Source: Bordetella genomosp. 10
Lineage (GTDB): Bacteria; Pseudomonadota; Gammaproteobacteria; Burkholderiales; Burkholderiaceae_B
Reading direction: 5' to 3'
Assembly (NCBI RefSeq): GCF_002261225.1
Contig: NZ_NEVM01000002.1
Location: forward strand, 744,001 to 808,000
Length of the DNA stretch: 64,000 nt
The notes beneath the pieces were generated by a model, which did not search any database, was not told the DNA's origin, and saw nothing but the letters and a program-made list of their open reading frames with translations. Shown here in pieces: positions 22,301-32,145 of this stretch. A program made the position numbers and the translations under genes. The first letter of the stretch is position 1. Each line of letters begins with the position of its first letter.

Positions 22301-22738
22301 GTCGACGAAGCCGGCGGGCGCGCGGCCCTGGTCGCGGCGCAGCGCCAGGGCATGGCGGTCTTCCCAGGGGCGGCGCGGATCGCGCGCGGCTTCGTCGCCG
22401 TCGTCCTCGTACCAATGGGGGTGGGCTTGCGCGGCGGCGCCGCCCATGGCGACCTTGTCCAGCGGCAGGTCGATCATCAGCGCCAGTCCATGCTGGCCGC
22501 ACAGGCGGGACAGCGTGGTCATGGCGGCCGCCAGGTCCATCTCGCCCAGGGCGGGATGGAGGCGGTCGGGATCGGCGGGGACGTAGGGATTGCCGGCGGG
22601 GTCGGGCGTCCAGAGGGGCGCCGTCATCAAGGTGTCGAAGCCCAGCGACGCGACGCGCGCGCAACGCGCCTGCCAGTGGCTGAGGCTGTCTCCGGAGAGG
22701 GAGCCAACGTGCAAGGGATGGACATAGTAAATACGCAT
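19379..22738 (-). CDS. glgE: Maltosyltransferase GlgE with an extra N-terminal GH13-like domain
   Basis: GlgE transfers maltose from maltose 1-phosphate to the non-reducing end of alpha-1,4-glucan. Residues from about 445 to 1119 are a complete Glg[56 protein letters not shown] (nucleophile Asp 851) and [15 protein letters not shown] (acid/base Glu 880). Residues 1-440 form a second alpha-amylase-like domain not present in actinobacterial GlgE of about 670 residues. In it, region I is [10 protein letters not shown] rather than DxVxNH and the nucleophile position reads GFRCE (Glu 166), so it is probably not catalytic and may bind glucan or hold oligomers together. The ATG at 22738 has only a weak ribosome-binding site. 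Confidence 0.93.
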   Translation of the reverse strand: MRIYYVHPLHVGSLSGDSLSHWQARCARVASLGFDTLMTAPLWTPDPAGNPYVPADPDRLHPALGEMDLAAAMTTLSRLCGQHGLALMIDLPLDKVAMGGAAAQAHPHWYEDDGDEAARDPRRPWEDRHALALRRDQGRAPAGFVDHWVERLGLWVENGVAGFRCEGLAHLAPADWRDLIQGVRAVRQDCRWLAWTPGVAPWDLAPLAGVGFDAVFSSFPWWDYRAEWLLEETDRLRAIAPVIAPVEAPYAKRVASWRNDPADRYRNAARAVWTAAVIGDGLLVPMGFEDAATHTLERDGSGVRENPQGDPGLHIDIGRANQWLTRTASARGPLHSLQGPHTGVTALFRGDGAATAPAGNGRNKSSGRLVVLNPNDDQAASPDWDAIRARLPEGYSRLDQWDADRPAQDLPPTLAPGDMLRLGASRLPPVTVPGSDDARLAVTAAMRQPRLAIEQVAPAVDGGAFPIKRVLGQTITVEADVFSDGHEYIAVALLWRAADEKEWQRVPMTLRENDRWTASFAPARIGRHYYAVQGWDDIWTTFRSGFEKKYRAGVDIALETAEGRILVQEALDRLPDTDKESEAVLRQVLDTLGAAPADKPRRGRKKAADEDAPPRFPPPTPDQVAALLDPATARAMHRADERRFETTSAEYPVTVDRPAAVFSSWYEIFPRSQSGDPRRHGTFDDVIAALPRIRAMGFDTLYFPPIHPIGARNRKGRNNSLQAGPDDPGSPYAIGAAEGGHDAVHPELGTLEDFRRLVAAARAHGLELALDFAIQCSPDHPWLKAHPEWFDWRPDGSLKYAENPPKKYEDIVNVDFYGIKPGASRQAPLWRALRDVVLFWVTQGVRVFRVDNPHTKPLPFWQWMIGDVQGRHPDVLFLSEAFTRPKMMYRLAKVGFTQSYTYFTWRETKQEFTEYLTELTQGPPADFFRPHFFVNTPDINPRFLQQSGRGGFLIRAALAATLSGLWGVYNGFELCEAAAVPGKEEYLDSEKYEIRAWDHERPGNIVREITRLNAIRRANAALHTHLGLRWHTAWDDQVLFFSKSTPQRDNVVLVAISLDPHRPRDVALEIPMWEFGLPDDGPLQAEDLIDGNRMVWRGKQQGVHLNPDQPYRVWRVTPA

Positions 22739-22802
22739 GAGCAGGCCTAGTTCGACGTCGGCGTTGGAAGAGTTGAAGGTATGGGCGGGGCGGTCCGCGG
22801 CA

Positions 22803-24410
22803 TCAGTCTCCCGCGCCGGCGGCCAGCGGCGCCGGTTGCGCGACAGTCAATGCCTTCAGCGGCCGCGCGGCGGCGCTGACCTGGTCGAGCAGGCTGGGGC
22901 GGCCGACCGCGGTGACCTCGGCGGGCGCCAGGCTTTCGGCGGCGACGCGGTCGGGCTGGATGGAGCGGTATAGCGTCATATAGAGCGGCGCCGCGCGTTC
23001 CCAACTGAAATCGGCGGCCATCGCCTTGTGCTGCATGGCGCGCCAGATCTCGGGGCGGCGATAGAGGCCCAGCGCGCGGGTGATGGCGGCGGCCATGGCG
23101 TCGACGGTTTCGCCGTCGAACAGGATGCCGGTGGCGGCGCGCATGGCGTCGCGGCCGGAACCGGCGCCCAGGTCGACGATGGTGTCGGCCATGCCGCCGA
23201 CCCGCGAGCCGATGGGGATGGTGCCGTAGCGCATGGCGTAGAGCGGCGTCAGGCCGAAGGGCTCGAAGCGGCTGCCGTGCAGCAGCATGTCGCCGCCGGC
23301 ATGCAGCCTGTGCGCCGCGTCCTCGTCGAAGCCGACGCGCACGCCGCAGCGGCCCGGGTAGCGGTGCGGCAGGCGCTGGAATTCCTGTTCCAGCGGCCGT
23401 TCGCCCTGGCCCAGCACGGCGACCTGCAGTTCGGGATGATGGTCCAGCGCGCGCTGCACGGCCTGCAGCGCCACGTCGGCCATTTTCTGGTGCGTCAGGC
23501 GGCTGCCCATGACCAGCAGGGGCGCGTCGGCGTCGAGGGTCAGCCCGAAGCGGCGTTGCAGCTCCCGCTTGTTGTGCGCCTTGTTGGCCATGTCGCCGGC
23601 GTGGTAGCGATAGACGCCCAGGTGCGGATCGGTGGCGGGGTCCCATTCGCGCGCGTCGATGCCGTTGGGGACCGCCAGCAGTTCATGCTGGCGCGAGGCA
23701 AGCAGGCCTTGCAAGCCGCAGCCAAAGCGCTCGGTAAGAATTTCACGGGCGTAGGTGTAGCTGACCGTGGTGATGCGGTCGGCGTAGCGCAGGCCCGCCT
23801 TCATGAAACTGAGCTTGCCCCAGAACTCGGCGCCGTCCCAGGTCAGGTACTTGTCGGGCACGCCCAGCGAGGCCGCCCACTCCATGTCGTAGAGACCCTG
23901 GAAAGCCATGTTGTGGATGGTCAGCACGCTCTTGACGTCGTGCAGGCCGGCGTCGCGCAGCAGCAGCGGCACCAGGCCCGCATGCCAGTCGTGCGCGTGC
24001 ACGATGTCGGGCCGGTCGACGCCGGCGCGGCCGGCCGCGATCAGGGTCGCGGCATGGGCCAGGGCGCCGAAGCGCAGCGGGTTGTCGGCGTATTCGCGGC
24101 CGTCGCGGTCGACGTAGAGGTGATCGCGGTCGTACAGGGCGTCGTTCTGGAGCAGCAGCACCGGCACGCCGCCCAAGGCCGCGCAGGGCGCCCGCCACAG
24201 GCGCGCGGGACCGCCGGGCAGGGCGGTGAAGCGCGCGATTTCGCGGGCATTGGGCAATTGGGCCAGCACGCCGCGATAGGCGGGCATCAGGATCTGGATG
24301 GAGGCGCCGGGCGCGGCATGCAGGGCGCGCGCCATGCCGCTGACGGCATCCCCGAGGCCCCCGGTTTTCGCCAGGGGAAATGCTTCCGACGTTACAGCCA
24401 AGATTTTCAT
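22803..24410 (-). CDS. glgA: Glycogen synthase GlgA
   Basis: This GT5 glycosyltransferase of 535 residues extends alpha-1,4-glucan from ADP-glucose. The substrate-binding KTGGLGD lies at residues 15-21 of [18 protein letters not shown], and the C-terminal domain has [20 protein letters not shown], the acceptor and nucleotide region. The start at 24410 fits the family; the open frame before it (to 24461) is not conserved-looking. It is the first gene of the cluster, 64 bases ahead of glgE. No glgC (ADP-glucose pyrophosphorylase) is in the window, so ADP-glucose must come from elsewhere. The C-terminal 60 residues after the GT domain are alanine-rich. Confidence 0.95.
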   Translation of the reverse strand: MKILAVTSEAFPLAKTGGLGDAVSGMARALHAAPGASIQILMPAYRGVLAQLPNAREIARFTALPGGPARLWRAPCAALGGVPVLLLQNDALYDRDHLYVDRDGREYADNPLRFGALAHAATLIAAGRAGVDRPDIVHAHDWHAGLVPLLLRDAGLHDVKSVLTIHNMAFQGLYDMEWAASLGVPDKYLTWDGAEFWGKLSFMKAGLRYADRITTVSYTYAREILTERFGCGLQGLLASRQHELLAVPNGIDAREWDPATDPHLGVYRYHAGDMANKAHNKRELQRRFGLTLDADAPLLVMGSRLTHQKMADVALQAVQRALDHHPELQVAVLGQGERPLEQEFQRLPHRYPGRCGVRVGFDEDAAHRLHAGGDMLLHGSRFEPFGLTPLYAMRYGTIPIGSRVGGMADTIVDLGAGSGRDAMRAATGILFDGETVDAMAAAITRALGLYRRPEIWRAMQHKAMAADFSWERAAPLYMTLYRSIQPDRVAAESLAPAEVTAVGRPSLLDQVSAAARPLKALTVAQPAPLAAGAGD

Positions 24411-24846
24411 CGACACGATACCTGCTCCAGGGCGACGGCAATGATGGGGACGTATAGCCAAATGACGGAGGCCGGCTGCGGGCCACCGCCACGCGCCATG
24501 CTGCGGCGCAAGGAAAAGCGGTGACAGGACAATTTCTACGCCGAATATTTCGGTTTGAATATCGCCGGCCCTTTAATTTTTGTTTGGTGCGCAAGCCTCG
24601 TGCCCGGGCTTTTCATAGGAGGAAACGGGTAGCGCCGGGTAGGTTCCGAATTGAATGGTTACCAAATTTCTGCATTCCAATATCGGGGCCGGGTCGGTGG
24701 CGGCGTGTTATTTGCTTGCGGCGGGCGCGGGCCGTGCATCCTGTGCCGAGATGCCGCGGCCGGATGACCGCATGTCCGCCTGGCACCGTGCCCGCACGCC
24801 CCTGATGCCATTACGCCATTACGCCATTACGCGAGATGCTTATCCG
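24411..24846. other. Divergent non-coding region between glgA and the exonuclease gene
   Basis: This 436-base gap is clearly more AT-rich than its surroundings around 24530-24680, as expected for the promoter region of the long glgA-treY operon. A near repeat, GAATATTTCGG then GAATATCGCC, lies at about 24543-24568 and might be an operator. At 24807-24830 the 8-mer GCCATTAC occurs three times in tandem just before the exonuclease start. I see no gene, RNA or insertion sequence here. Confidence 0.5.
24807..24830. repeat. Three tandem copies of GCCATTAC
   Basis: Three perfect, uninterrupted 8-base units end 16 bases before the exonuclease ATG. Copy-number change would alter the spacing of the leader, but there is no direct sign of a regulatory role. 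Confidence 0.8.
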
Positions 24847-25908
24847 ATGGATTTGATCGTCGCCCGTCCCGAAGGCCTGTACTGCCCGCCGGGCGATTTC
24901 CATATCGACCCCTGGCGGCCGGTCGACCGGGCCGTGATCACGCACGCGCATTCCGACCACGCCCGCGCCGGCAGCGCGCATTACCTGGCGGCGCGCGCGG
25001 GCGAGGCCGTGCTGCGGCAGCGGCTGGGCGACATCGACTTGCAGGCCGTCGCCTACGGCGAGGCGGTGACGCATAACGGCGTGCGCGTCAGCCTGCATCC
25101 GGCGGGACACGTCCTCGGTTCGGCCCAGGTGCGGGTGGAATACCGCGGCGAGGTCTGGGTGGCGTCCGGCGACTACAAGCTGGGGGACGATCCCACCTGC
25201 GCGCCCTTCGAGCCGGTGCCTTGCGAGGTGTTCATCACCGAGTCCACCTTCGGCCTGCCGATATACCGGTGGCAGCCGGGCCAGGACCTGTACCGCCAGA
25301 TCAATGCCTGGTGGGCCGCCAACGCCGCCGCCGGGCGCACGTCGGTGCTCTATTGCTATGCCTTCGGCAAGGCGCAGCGCATCCTGTGCGGACTGGATAC
25401 GTCGATCGGGCCGGTCGTCGCGCATGGGGCGGTGGAGAATGTCAACCGCGGCTATCGCGCGGCCGGGGTGGCGCTGCCCCCGGTGTCGCGGGCGGACGAG
25501 GTGGAGGCGACTGCCTTGCGGCGGGCGCTGGTCCTGGCGCCGCCTTCCGCGCGCGGCACCGGCTGGCTGCGGCGATTCGGAGATCATGCGGACGCCTTCG
25601 CCAGCGGCTGGATGCAGGTGCGGGGCGCGCGCCGCCGCCGCGGCGTGGACCGCGGCTTCGTGCTGTCGGACCATGCCGATTGGCCAGGCTTGCAAACGGC
25701 CATCGGCGCGTCCGGCGCCAGCCGCGTGATCGTCACGCACGGCCAGGTGGCGGTGCTGGTGCGCTGGCTGAATGAACTGGGCATCGCCGCCCAGGCCTTC
25801 GAGACGGCCTATGGCGACGAGGACGACGAGGGGACGGGCGGGGAGGCCGCCGAGGTGGAGACCGGCAACGCGCCGGTCGTGCCGCCCGGGCCGGAGGGCC
25901 GGCAATGA
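24847..25908 (+). CDS. Ligase-associated DNA exonuclease (metallo-beta-lactamase fold)
   Basis: This 353-residue protein belongs to the DNA-ligase-associated exonuclease family, a branch of the beta-CASP/SNM1-like metallo-beta-lactamases. The metal-binding motif is ITHAHSDHARAG (His 33, His 35, Asp 37, His 38); LHPAGHVLGSAQVRVEY and VASGDYKLGDDPTC give further ligands, and VIVTHGQVAVLVRWL closes the domain. The ATG at 24847 (MDLIVARPEGLYCPPGDFH) is chosen from the conserved family start; the frame is open further upstream to 24655 without family-like sequence. The stop overlaps the ligase start as ATGA. It is the first of four genes that occur together in many bacteria, and homologues in Pseudomonas putida have been studied as a DNA repair set. 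Confidence 0.92.
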   Translation: MDLIVARPEGLYCPPGDFHIDPWRPVDRAVITHAHSDHARAGSAHYLAARAGEAVLRQRLGDIDLQAVAYGEAVTHNGVRVSLHPAGHVLGSAQVRVEYRGEVWVASGDYKLGDDPTCAPFEPVPCEVFITESTFGLPIYRWQPGQDLYRQINAWWAANAAAGRTSVLYCYAFGKAQRILCGLDTSIGPVVAHGAVENVNRGYRAAGVALPPVSRADEVEATALRRALVLAPPSARGTGWLRRFGDHADAFASGWMQVRGARRRRGVDRGFVLSDHADWPGLQTAIGASGASRVIVTHGQVAVLVRWLNELGIAAQAFETAYGDEDDEGTGGEAAEVETGNAPVVPPGPEGRQ

Positions 25909-27578
25909 AGGCTTTCGCCGATCTTTATGCGCGCCTGGACGCGACCACGTCCAGCAACGCCAAGCTGGCCGCCATGAGCGACTACTTCCGCGCGGCGCCG
26001 CCGGCGGACGCGGCCTGGGCCGCCTACTTCCTGGCCGGCGGCAAGCCCCGCCAACTGGTGCCGGTGAAGCTGCTACGGCAATACATCATGACGGCCGCCG
26101 GCATCACGGAATGGCTGTATGAGGAGTGCTACCAGGCCGTCGGCGACATGGCCGAGACCCTGTCCCTGTTGCTGCCCGCGCCCGGCGAGCCCGACGACGC
26201 GGGCCTGGCGCAATGGGTCGAGGAACGCCTGCTGCCCCTGCGCGGCTTGCCGCCCGAGCAGGCGCTGGAACGCCTGGCCGCCTTGTTCGAGCGGCTGGAC
26301 GCGCACGGGCGCTTCGTCTGCGCCAAGCTGATTACCGGCAGCATGCGGGTCGGCGTGTCCAAGCTGCTGCTCACGCGCGCGCTAGCGGCGGTGGCCGGCA
26401 TCGAAACCGCGCACATGGCGCAGCGCCTGATCGGCTATACGGACATCGGCGCGCGGCCGGCGCCGCAGGCCTACTTGGACCTGCTCGCGCCGGTGTCCTT
26501 CGATGCCCGGGCGCGGGCCGACGGCCGGCCCTATCCCTTCTTCCTCGCCCATCCGCTGGCGGCCCCCCTCGACCGCCTGCCGTCCCTGCTCGGGCCGACC
26601 GGCGATTGGCTGGTGGAGTGGAAATGGGACGGCATCCGCGCGCAGGTGGTGCGGCGGGCGGGACAGACGTGGGTGTGGTCGCGCGGCGAGGAACTGGTCA
26701 GCGAGCGGTTTCCGGAGCTGCTGCGGCTCGGGGAACTGTTGCCCGACGGCACGGTGCTGGACGGCGAAATCGTGGTCTGGCGCGAGGACCGCGTCCAGCC
26801 TTTCGCGCAGTTGCAGCGGCGGCTCGGCCGCAAGAACGTCGGCGCGCGCCTGCTGGCCGACGTGCCGGTGGTGCTGCTGGCCTACGACCTGATGGAGCTG
26901 GAAGGCGTGGACCTGCGCACCCAACCCCAGGCCGCGCGCCGCGCGGCGCTGGAGCGGCTGGCCGCGCAGGTGGAGGAGCGGGCGCGGGCCGGGGAGACGC
27001 ATCCGTCGTCCTCCCTGGTCCTGTCGCCCTTGCTGCACGGCGACGACTGGGCGGCCTTGGAGGCGCAGCGGGCGCGGTCGCGCGAACTGGGCGTGGAGGG
27101 CATGATGCTGAAGGCGGCCGGCGCCGCCTATGGCGTCGGCCGCACGCGCGAGACGGGCATCTGGTGGAAGTGGAAGATCGATCCCTATTCCGTCGACGCC
27201 GTCCTGATCTACGCGCAACGTGGCCATGGACGCCGCGCCAGCCTCTACACCGACTACACCTTCGCCGTGTGGGACGCACCGCCGGAGGCGCCCGAGCGGC
27301 GGCTGGTGCCCTTCGCCAAGGCGTATTCGGGCTTGAGCGACGAGGAGATCCGCGCGGTCGACGCCATCGTGCGCAAGACCACGATAGAGAAGTTCGGGCC
27401 GGTGCGCAGCGTGGCGCCGACGCAGGTCTTCGAGCTGGGCTTCGAGGGCATCTCGCGCAGCGCGCGCCACAAGAGCGGCGTCGCGGTGCGCTTCCCGCGC
27501 ATGCTGCGCTGGCGCCAGGACAAGGGCGTGGCCGACGCCGATACCTTGCAGACCCTGGCGGAGCTGCTGCCGTCATGA
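25905..27578 (+). CDS. ATP-dependent DNA ligase of the ligase-associated DNA damage response cluster
   Basis: The 557-residue protein is an ATP-dependent DNA ligase. Residues 1 to about 200 form an alpha-helical DNA-binding domain, about 225-430 the adenylyltransferase domain with catalytic Lys 240 in [13 protein letters not shown] (motif I), LDGEIVVW (motif III) and [16 protein letters not shown] plus WWKWKID (motifs IV-V), and the rest an OB domain. It seals nicks with ATP, unlike the NAD-dependent housekeeping LigA. Overlaps of four bases with both neighbours indicate one translationally coupled operon with the exonuclease and helicase. It lacks the polymerase and nuclease domains of LigD, so it is not a Ku-dependent end-joining ligase. 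Confidence 0.94.
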   Translation: MKAFADLYARLDATTSSNAKLAAMSDYFRAAPPADAAWAAYFLAGGKPRQLVPVKLLRQYIMTAAGITEWLYEECYQAVGDMAETLSLLLPAPGEPDDAGLAQWVEERLLPLRGLPPEQALERLAALFERLDAHGRFVCAKLITGSMRVGVSKLLLTRALAAVAGIETAHMAQRLIGYTDIGARPAPQAYLDLLAPVSFDARARADGRPYPFFLAHPLAAPLDRLPSLLGPTGDWLVEWKWDGIRAQVVRRAGQTWVWSRGEELVSERFPELLRLGELLPDGTVLDGEIVVWREDRVQPFAQLQRRLGRKNVGARLLADVPVVLLAYDLMELEGVDLRTQPQAARRAALERLAAQVEERARAGETHPSSSLVLSPLLHGDDWAALEAQRARSRELGVEGMMLKAAGAAYGVGRTRETGIWWKWKIDPYSVDAVLIYAQRGHGRRASLYTDYTFAVWDAPPEAPERRLVPFAKAYSGLSDEEIRAVDAIVRKTTIEKFGPVRSVAPTQVFELGFEGISRSARHKSGVAVRFPRMLRWRQDKGVADADTLQTLAELLPS

Positions 27579-30169
27579 CGCCCGCCCGTTCTCGCACGCA
27601 AGCCCCGGACGATCCTGTCGCCCGCAACGAGGCGTGGATGGCGCGGCAAGGTTGGCGGCCTTTCGATTTCCAGCGCGAAATCTGGGATGCCATGGCGCGC
27701 GGGGAGAGCGGGCTGCTGCATGCGACCACCGGCGCGGGCAAGACGTATGCGGTGTGGCTGGGCGCCCTGGCGGCCTATGCGCCGGGCGGCGCGAGCAAGC
27801 CGCCGCCCCTCACTGTCCTCTGGCTGACGCCCATGCGCGCGCTGGCGGCCGATACGGCGCAGGCCCTGGCGCGACCATTGGCGGATTTCGGCTGCGCCTG
27901 GACGGTGGGCGTGCGCACCGGCGACACCCCCAGCACGGTCCGCGCCGCGCAGGACCGCACCCTGCCGACGGCGCTGGTGACCACGCCGGAAAGCCTGTCC
28001 CTGCTGCTGTCGCGTTCCAACGCGCATGAACTACTGGGCCGGGTCCGCGCCGTCGTGGTGGACGAATGGCACGAACTGCTCGGCAACAAGCGCGGCGTGC
28101 AGGCGCAACTGGCGCTGGCGCGCCTGCGGCGATGGAATCCCGGGCTCTGCACCTGGGGCCTGTCCGCCACCCTGGGCAACCCGCGCGAGGCGATGGCGGT
28201 CCTGCTGGGCGAAGACGGGCATGACGGCGCCGATGCCGGCGCACGCCTTCCGCCGCGTGCCGGCGCCGATGCGCCGGGCCTTCTGGTCCGCGGCGCCTTG
28301 CCCAAGGCATTGATCATCGACACCCTGCTGCCGCCGGATCCCTTGCGCTTCCCATGGGCCGGCCATCTCGGCATGTCCATGCTGCCGGCGGTCTGCGCCG
28401 AGATCGAGGCCAGCGCCACGACGCTGGTCTTCGTCAACACCCGCGCGCAGGCCGAACTCTGGTACCAGGCCTTGCTGGACGCGCGGCCGGAATGGGCCGG
28501 CGTGCTGGCGCTGCACCATGGCTCGCTGGACAGCCAGACGCGCGCGTGGGTGGAAGCGGGCCTGAAGGACGGCCTGCTCAAGGCGGTGGTCTGCACGTCC
28601 AGCCTGGACCTGGGCGTGGATTTCCTGCCGGTCGAACGGGTGCTGCAGATCGGCTCCCCCAAGGGCGTGGCGCGCCTGCTTCAACGCGCCGGCCGTTCGG
28701 GGCATGCGCCGGGCCGGCCCTCGCGCGTCACCCTGGTGCCGACGCACAGCCTGGAACTCGTCGAGGCCTGCGCGGCGCGCGCGGCCGCCGAGGCGGGCCG
28801 CATCGAAGCGCGCGACCCGCCGGACCGCCCCTTGGACGTGCTGGTGCAGCACCTGGTGACCATCGCGCTGGGCGGCGGTTTCAGGCCGGACGACCTTTAC
28901 GCGGAAGTGCGGCGCACGCATGCCTACCGGCATTTGTCGCCCGATGAATGGCAATGGGCCCTGGACTTCGTCGCCAGCGGCGGCCGTTCGCTGGGCGCCT
29001 ACCCGGACTACCGGCGCGTCGCGCCCGACGGCGCGGGCGTCTGGCGCGTGCCGGACGCGCGCCTGGCGCGGCGGCATCGCATGAGCATCGGCACCATCGT
29101 CGCGGATGCGGCCATGCAGGTGCGCTACTGGTCCGGCCGCGGCGGCGGCGCGCGGCTGGGGACGGTGGAGGAGGGCTTCATCGCCCGCCTGCGGCCGGGC
29201 GACTGCTTTCTTTTCGCGGGCCGCCTGCTGGAGCTGGTGCGCGTGCATGAAATGACGGCCTATGTGCGCCGCGCCCAGGGCCGCCGGCCCGCCGTGCCGC
29301 GTTGGAACGGTGGCCGCATGCCCTTGTCCAGCGAGCTGGCCGACGCCGTCGTCGAACAGTTCGCGCTGGCGGCGCAGGGGCGCTATGAAAGCCCCGAGCT
29401 TGCCCGCGCCGAGCCCATGCTGGCCTTGCAGGCGCGCTGGTCGGCGCTGCCGCGGCCCGGCGTCCTGCTGGCGGAGACGCTGCGTTCGCGGGAGGGCTCG
29501 CACCTGTTCCTGTATCCCTTCGGCGGCCGCCACGTCCACCTGGGCGTGGCCAGCCTCATCGCGTGGCGGGTGGCGCGGCGCGCGCCGGCGACCTTCACGC
29601 TGGCGGTCAACGACTATGGACTGGAACTGCTGTGCCCCGAGCCGCAGGACTGGCCGGCGTTGTTCGCGGAGGCCGCGCCGGGACTGCTGGAGGAGGGCGA
29701 TTTGCTGGAGGACGTCCTGGCCAGCCTGAACGCCGCCGAACTGGCGCAGCGGCGTTTCCGCGAGATCGCGCGGGTGTCCGGGCTGGTGTTCCAGGGTTTT
29801 CCAGGCGCGCACAAGAGCGCGCGGCAACTGCAGGCCTCGTCCAGCCTGTTCTACCAGGTCTTTCGTGAATACGACCCGCGCAACCTGCTGCTGACGCAGG
29901 CCGAACGGGAGGTCCTGGCGCAGGAGCTGGAGCTGCGGCGCCTGCGCCAGGTGCTGGCGCGGATGCGCTCCAGCCGCCTGCAATGGCAGCCGCTGGCGCG
30001 CGCCACGCCGCTGTCCTTTCCCTTGATGGTGGAGCGCCTGCGCGAGAAACTGTCGACCGAGAAACTGGCGGAGCGCGTGGCGCGCATGCTGGCGGACCTG
30101 GAGAAGGCGGCCGACGCGCCGCCGGTGGCCGAAGCGGGGAGGAAGCGCAATGTCCGGCGCAAGGCGTGA
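27575..30169 (+). CDS. Lhr-like DEXH-box DNA helicase, ligase-associated
   Basis: The 864-residue superfamily 2 helicase matches the Lhr-Core architecture: two RecA domains (Walker [15 protein letters not shown] at 48-61, Walker [12 protein letters not shown], motif [11 protein letters not shown], motif [17 protein letters not shown]), a winged helix and an Lhr-specific C-terminal domain. Family members move 3' to 5' on single-stranded DNA using ATP. It starts at ATG 27575, overlapping the ligase stop as ATGA; the open frame upstream of this belongs to another phase of the ligase gene. Its last 20 bases overlap pdeM. Cytosolic, acting with the neighbouring nuclease and ligase. Confidence 0.93.
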   Translation: MTPARSRTQAPDDPVARNEAWMARQGWRPFDFQREIWDAMARGESGLLHATTGAGKTYAVWLGALAAYAPGGASKPPPLTVLWLTPMRALAADTAQALARPLADFGCAWTVGVRTGDTPSTVRAAQDRTLPTALVTTPESLSLLLSRSNAHELLGRVRAVVVDEWHELLGNKRGVQAQLALARLRRWNPGLCTWGLSATLGNPREAMAVLLGEDGHDGADAGARLPPRAGADAPGLLVRGALPKALIIDTLLPPDPLRFPWAGHLGMSMLPAVCAEIEASATTLVFVNTRAQAELWYQALLDARPEWAGVLALHHGSLDSQTRAWVEAGLKDGLLKAVVCTSSLDLGVDFLPVERVLQIGSPKGVARLLQRAGRSGHAPGRPSRVTLVPTHSLELVEACAARAAAEAGRIEARDPPDRPLDVLVQHLVTIALGGGFRPDDLYAEVRRTHAYRHLSPDEWQWALDFVASGGRSLGAYPDYRRVAPDGAGVWRVPDARLARRHRMSIGTIVADAAMQVRYWSGRGGGARLGTVEEGFIARLRPGDCFLFAGRLLELVRVHEMTAYVRRAQGRRPAVPRWNGGRMPLSSELADAVVEQFALAAQGRYESPELARAEPMLALQARWSALPRPGVLLAETLRSREGSHLFLYPFGGRHVHLGVASLIAWRVARRAPATFTLAVNDYGLELLCPEPQDWPALFAEAAPGLLEEGDLLEDVLASLNAAELAQRRFREIARVSGLVFQGFPGAHKSARQLQASSSLFYQVFREYDPRNLLLTQAEREVLAQELELRRLRQVLARMRSSRLQWQPLARATPLSFPLMVERLREKLSTEKLAERVARMLADLEKAADAPPVAEAGRKRNVRRKA

Positions 30170-30872
30170 GACGACGGGCGAAGCGGAGGCCGGGGCAGGG
30201 GCGGCAGCGGTCGACGTGGCCGGCGAGCGCGTTTACCTGCTGCCGGCGCGGGCGCTATGGTGGCCGGACCGCGGCGCCTTGCTGCTGGCCGATCCGCATT
30301 TCGGCAAGGCGGCCGCCTACCGTTCGCTGGGGCAGCCGGTCCCGGCCGGCACCACCGCGGCGACGCTGGCCAGGCTGGACGCCTTGCTATCGGTCCTGCC
30401 CGTGCGGCGCTGCGTGGTGCTGGGGGATTTCCTGCATGCGCGGGCCGCGCGCGCGCCCGCCACGCTGGCGGCCTTGCGGGCGTGGCGCGAGCGGCATCCG
30501 CGCCTGGCGTGCGTGCTGGTGCGCGGCAACCATGACAGCCGCGCCGGCGATCCGCCCGCGGAGCTGGGGTTCGAGGTGGTGGACGAGCCGTATCGCCTGG
30601 GTTCTTTCGACTGCCGGCACCATCCGCCGGCGCCGGGTACGGCTTCCGTGGGACGGTACGCGTGGGCCGGCCACCTGCACCCGTCCCATATCTTGCGCGG
30701 CCGCGGCCGGGATAGCGCGCGCCTGCCTTGCTTCGTGCTGGACGAGGATCACGGCGTATTGCCGGCCTTCGGCGCGTTCACCGGCACCTGGCCGGTGCAA
30801 TGCCGCGCGGGCCGCCGGATTTTCGTCGTCGCCGAAGATCGTGTGCTGGCGGCGCCGACGCCCGCCGCCTGA
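30150..30872 (+). CDS. pdeM: Ligase-associated DNA damage response endonuclease PdeM (metallophosphoesterase)
   Basis: This 240-residue calcineurin-like phosphoesterase shows all the metal-binding motifs: [15 protein letters not shown] (Asp and His), [11 protein letters not shown] (GDxxH-like), [13 protein letters not shown] (GNHD) and [11 protein letters not shown] (GHxH). Homologues in the same cluster are manganese-dependent nucleases. The ATG at 30150 lies inside the helicase gene and has a strong GGGGAGGAAG ribosome-binding site, so it is coupled to the helicase. It closes the four-gene repair cluster. Confidence 0.92.
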   Translation: MSGARRETTGEAEAGAGAAAVDVAGERVYLLPARALWWPDRGALLLADPHFGKAAAYRSLGQPVPAGTTAATLARLDALLSVLPVRRCVVLGDFLHARAARAPATLAALRAWRERHPRLACVLVRGNHDSRAGDPPAELGFEVVDEPYRLGSFDCRHHPPAPGTASVGRYAWAGHLHPSHILRGRGRDSARLPCFVLDEDHGVLPAFGAFTGTWPVQCRAGRRIFVVAEDRVLAAPTPAA

Positions 30873-30891
30873 GCGCTACGCGCGGCGCGGC

Positions 30892-31335
30892 TCAGCCGTC
30901 GCAGTCGGCCCAGCAATTGGGCGTTTCGTACAGGCGCACCCGCGTCAGGCGCAGGTCCAGTCCGTAATGGCTGTGATAGTGCGGCGCCAGCGTCTCGAAG
31001 GCGATGCGCGCCAGGTTTTCGACGGTCGGAATGCGGTCCAGCACCACCGTCTTGTGATTGGGCAGGCTTTGCAGGAAATCCAGCACCGCCCGGTCGCCGG
31101 CATAGACGAGAAAGGCGTGATCCCAGCGCTCCACCAGCTCCTTGTTGGCGATGGCCTTGATGTCGGAGAAATCCATCAGCATGCCGTTGTCGGAGCTGCC
31201 CGGCGTGTTGACCACGTCGCCTTGCAGCGTGATTTCCAGCACGTAGCGATGGCCGTGCATATTGCGGCACTGGCTGCGGTGGTCGGGAATGCGGTGGCCG
31301 GCGTCGAACTCCAGCTTGCGGGTGACGGAAATCAT
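30892..31335 (-). CDS. queD: 6-carboxy-5,6,7,8-tetrahydropterin synthase QueD
   Basis: The 147-residue protein converts 7,8-dihydroneopterin triphosphate to 6-carboxytetrahydropterin, an early step to queuosine. FDAGHRIPDHRSQCRNMHGH contains the catalytic Cys and the zinc-binding histidines of the pyruvoyl-tetrahydropterin-synthase fold; WDHAFLVY supplies the later His-Asp pair and AHCEN-like ...VENLARIAFE follows. It lies 28 bases downstream of queE on the same strand, giving a small queuosine operon. queC and queF are not in the window. Confidence 0.95.
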   Translation of the reverse strand: MISVTRKLEFDAGHRIPDHRSQCRNMHGHRYVLEITLQGDVVNTPGSSDNGMLMDFSDIKAIANKELVERWDHAFLVYAGDRAVLDFLQSLPNHKTVVLDRIPTVENLARIAFETLAPHYHSHYGLDLRLTRVRLYETPNCWADCDG

Positions 31336-31363
31336 GCCAGGCTCCGGGCCTGGGGGGCGGTGA

Positions 31364-31996
31364 TCATGGAATGCCTATGTACTTGTGGGTTTGCAGGCTG
31401 AGCCGCCATTGCGGATGCTGCGTGCAGTAGCGCACGGCGCGCTCGGTATTGGCGACCCGTTGCGGGCCGTCCATGGGCTGCAGGAAAAAATGTTCGAAGT
31501 CCAGGCCGGCGAAGGATTCCGGCGGCGCGTCCAGTTGCGGATAGACCAGCTTCAGTTCGTTGCCCGCCCGCAGCGCCACCGGCGCCGTGCCCTTGGGGCT
31601 GACGCAGATCCAGTCGATGCCGGGCGGCGGCAGCAGCGTGCCATTGGTTTCGATGGCCACCTCGAAGCCTTCGGCGTGGACCGCGTCCAGCAGGGCGGCA
31701 TCGAGCTGCAGCAGGGGCTCGCCGCCCGTGAAGACGACGTAGCGCCGATCGCGTTCCGGCCCCCAGGTGGCGGCCAGGGTCCGCGCCAGCGCCTGCGGGG
31801 TGGAAAACTTGCCGCCGCCGGGGCCGTCGGTGCCGACGAAATCGGTATCGCAGAAGGTACAGGCGGCGCCGGCCCGGTCGCTTTCGCGGCCCGACCACAG
31901 GTTGCAGCCGGCGAAGCGGCAGAACACCGCGGCGCGGCCGGCCTGGGCGCCTTCCCCCTGCAGGGTCTTGAAAATCTCTTTGGCGGCGTAGGTCAT
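31364..31996 (-). CDS. queE: 7-carboxy-7-deazaguanine synthase QueE
   Basis: QueE is a radical SAM enzyme that contracts the QueD product to 7-carboxy-7-deazaguanine. The 210-residue protein has an expanded cluster motif: CNLW, then 14 residues, then CTFCDTDF, i.e. CX14CX2C instead of CX3CX2C, as known for this form of QueE. IFKTLQGEGAQAGR at the start and VVFTGGEPLLQL (SAM-binding GGE) confirm the family. It is the promoter-proximal gene of queE-queD. Confidence 0.95.
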   Translation of the reverse strand: MTYAAKEIFKTLQGEGAQAGRAAVFCRFAGCNLWSGRESDRAGAACTFCDTDFVGTDGPGGGKFSTPQALARTLAATWGPERDRRYVVFTGGEPLLQLDAALLDAVHAEGFEVAIETNGTLLPPPGIDWICVSPKGTAPVALRAGNELKLVYPQLDAPPESFAGLDFEHFFLQPMDGPQRVANTERAVRYCTQHPQWRLSLQTHKYIGIP

Positions 31997-32145
31997 GGCG
32001 AAGCGGAAAAACGGGGCGAACCGATTATTTTAGCAAGCCTTGCGCCATTTTTCCCGGCGCCCCCGCGATCCGTCCCCGGGAACGACCCTATCCGCGTCGA
32101 GTCCGGCGCCGTCGGCCGGCGATGAACGCGACGCCGGGAAGAACG

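Noticed and set aside
25905..27578. LigD-type non-homologous end-joining ligase
   Set aside because: The protein has only ligase domains, no polymerase or phosphoesterase modules, and no ku gene is adjacent; its neighbours define the separate ligase-associated cluster.
26126..30169. Helicase reading frame extended back to 26126
   Set aside because: The extra 480 residues are the ligase gene out of frame; ATG 27575 overlaps the ligase stop and precedes the Lhr family sequence.
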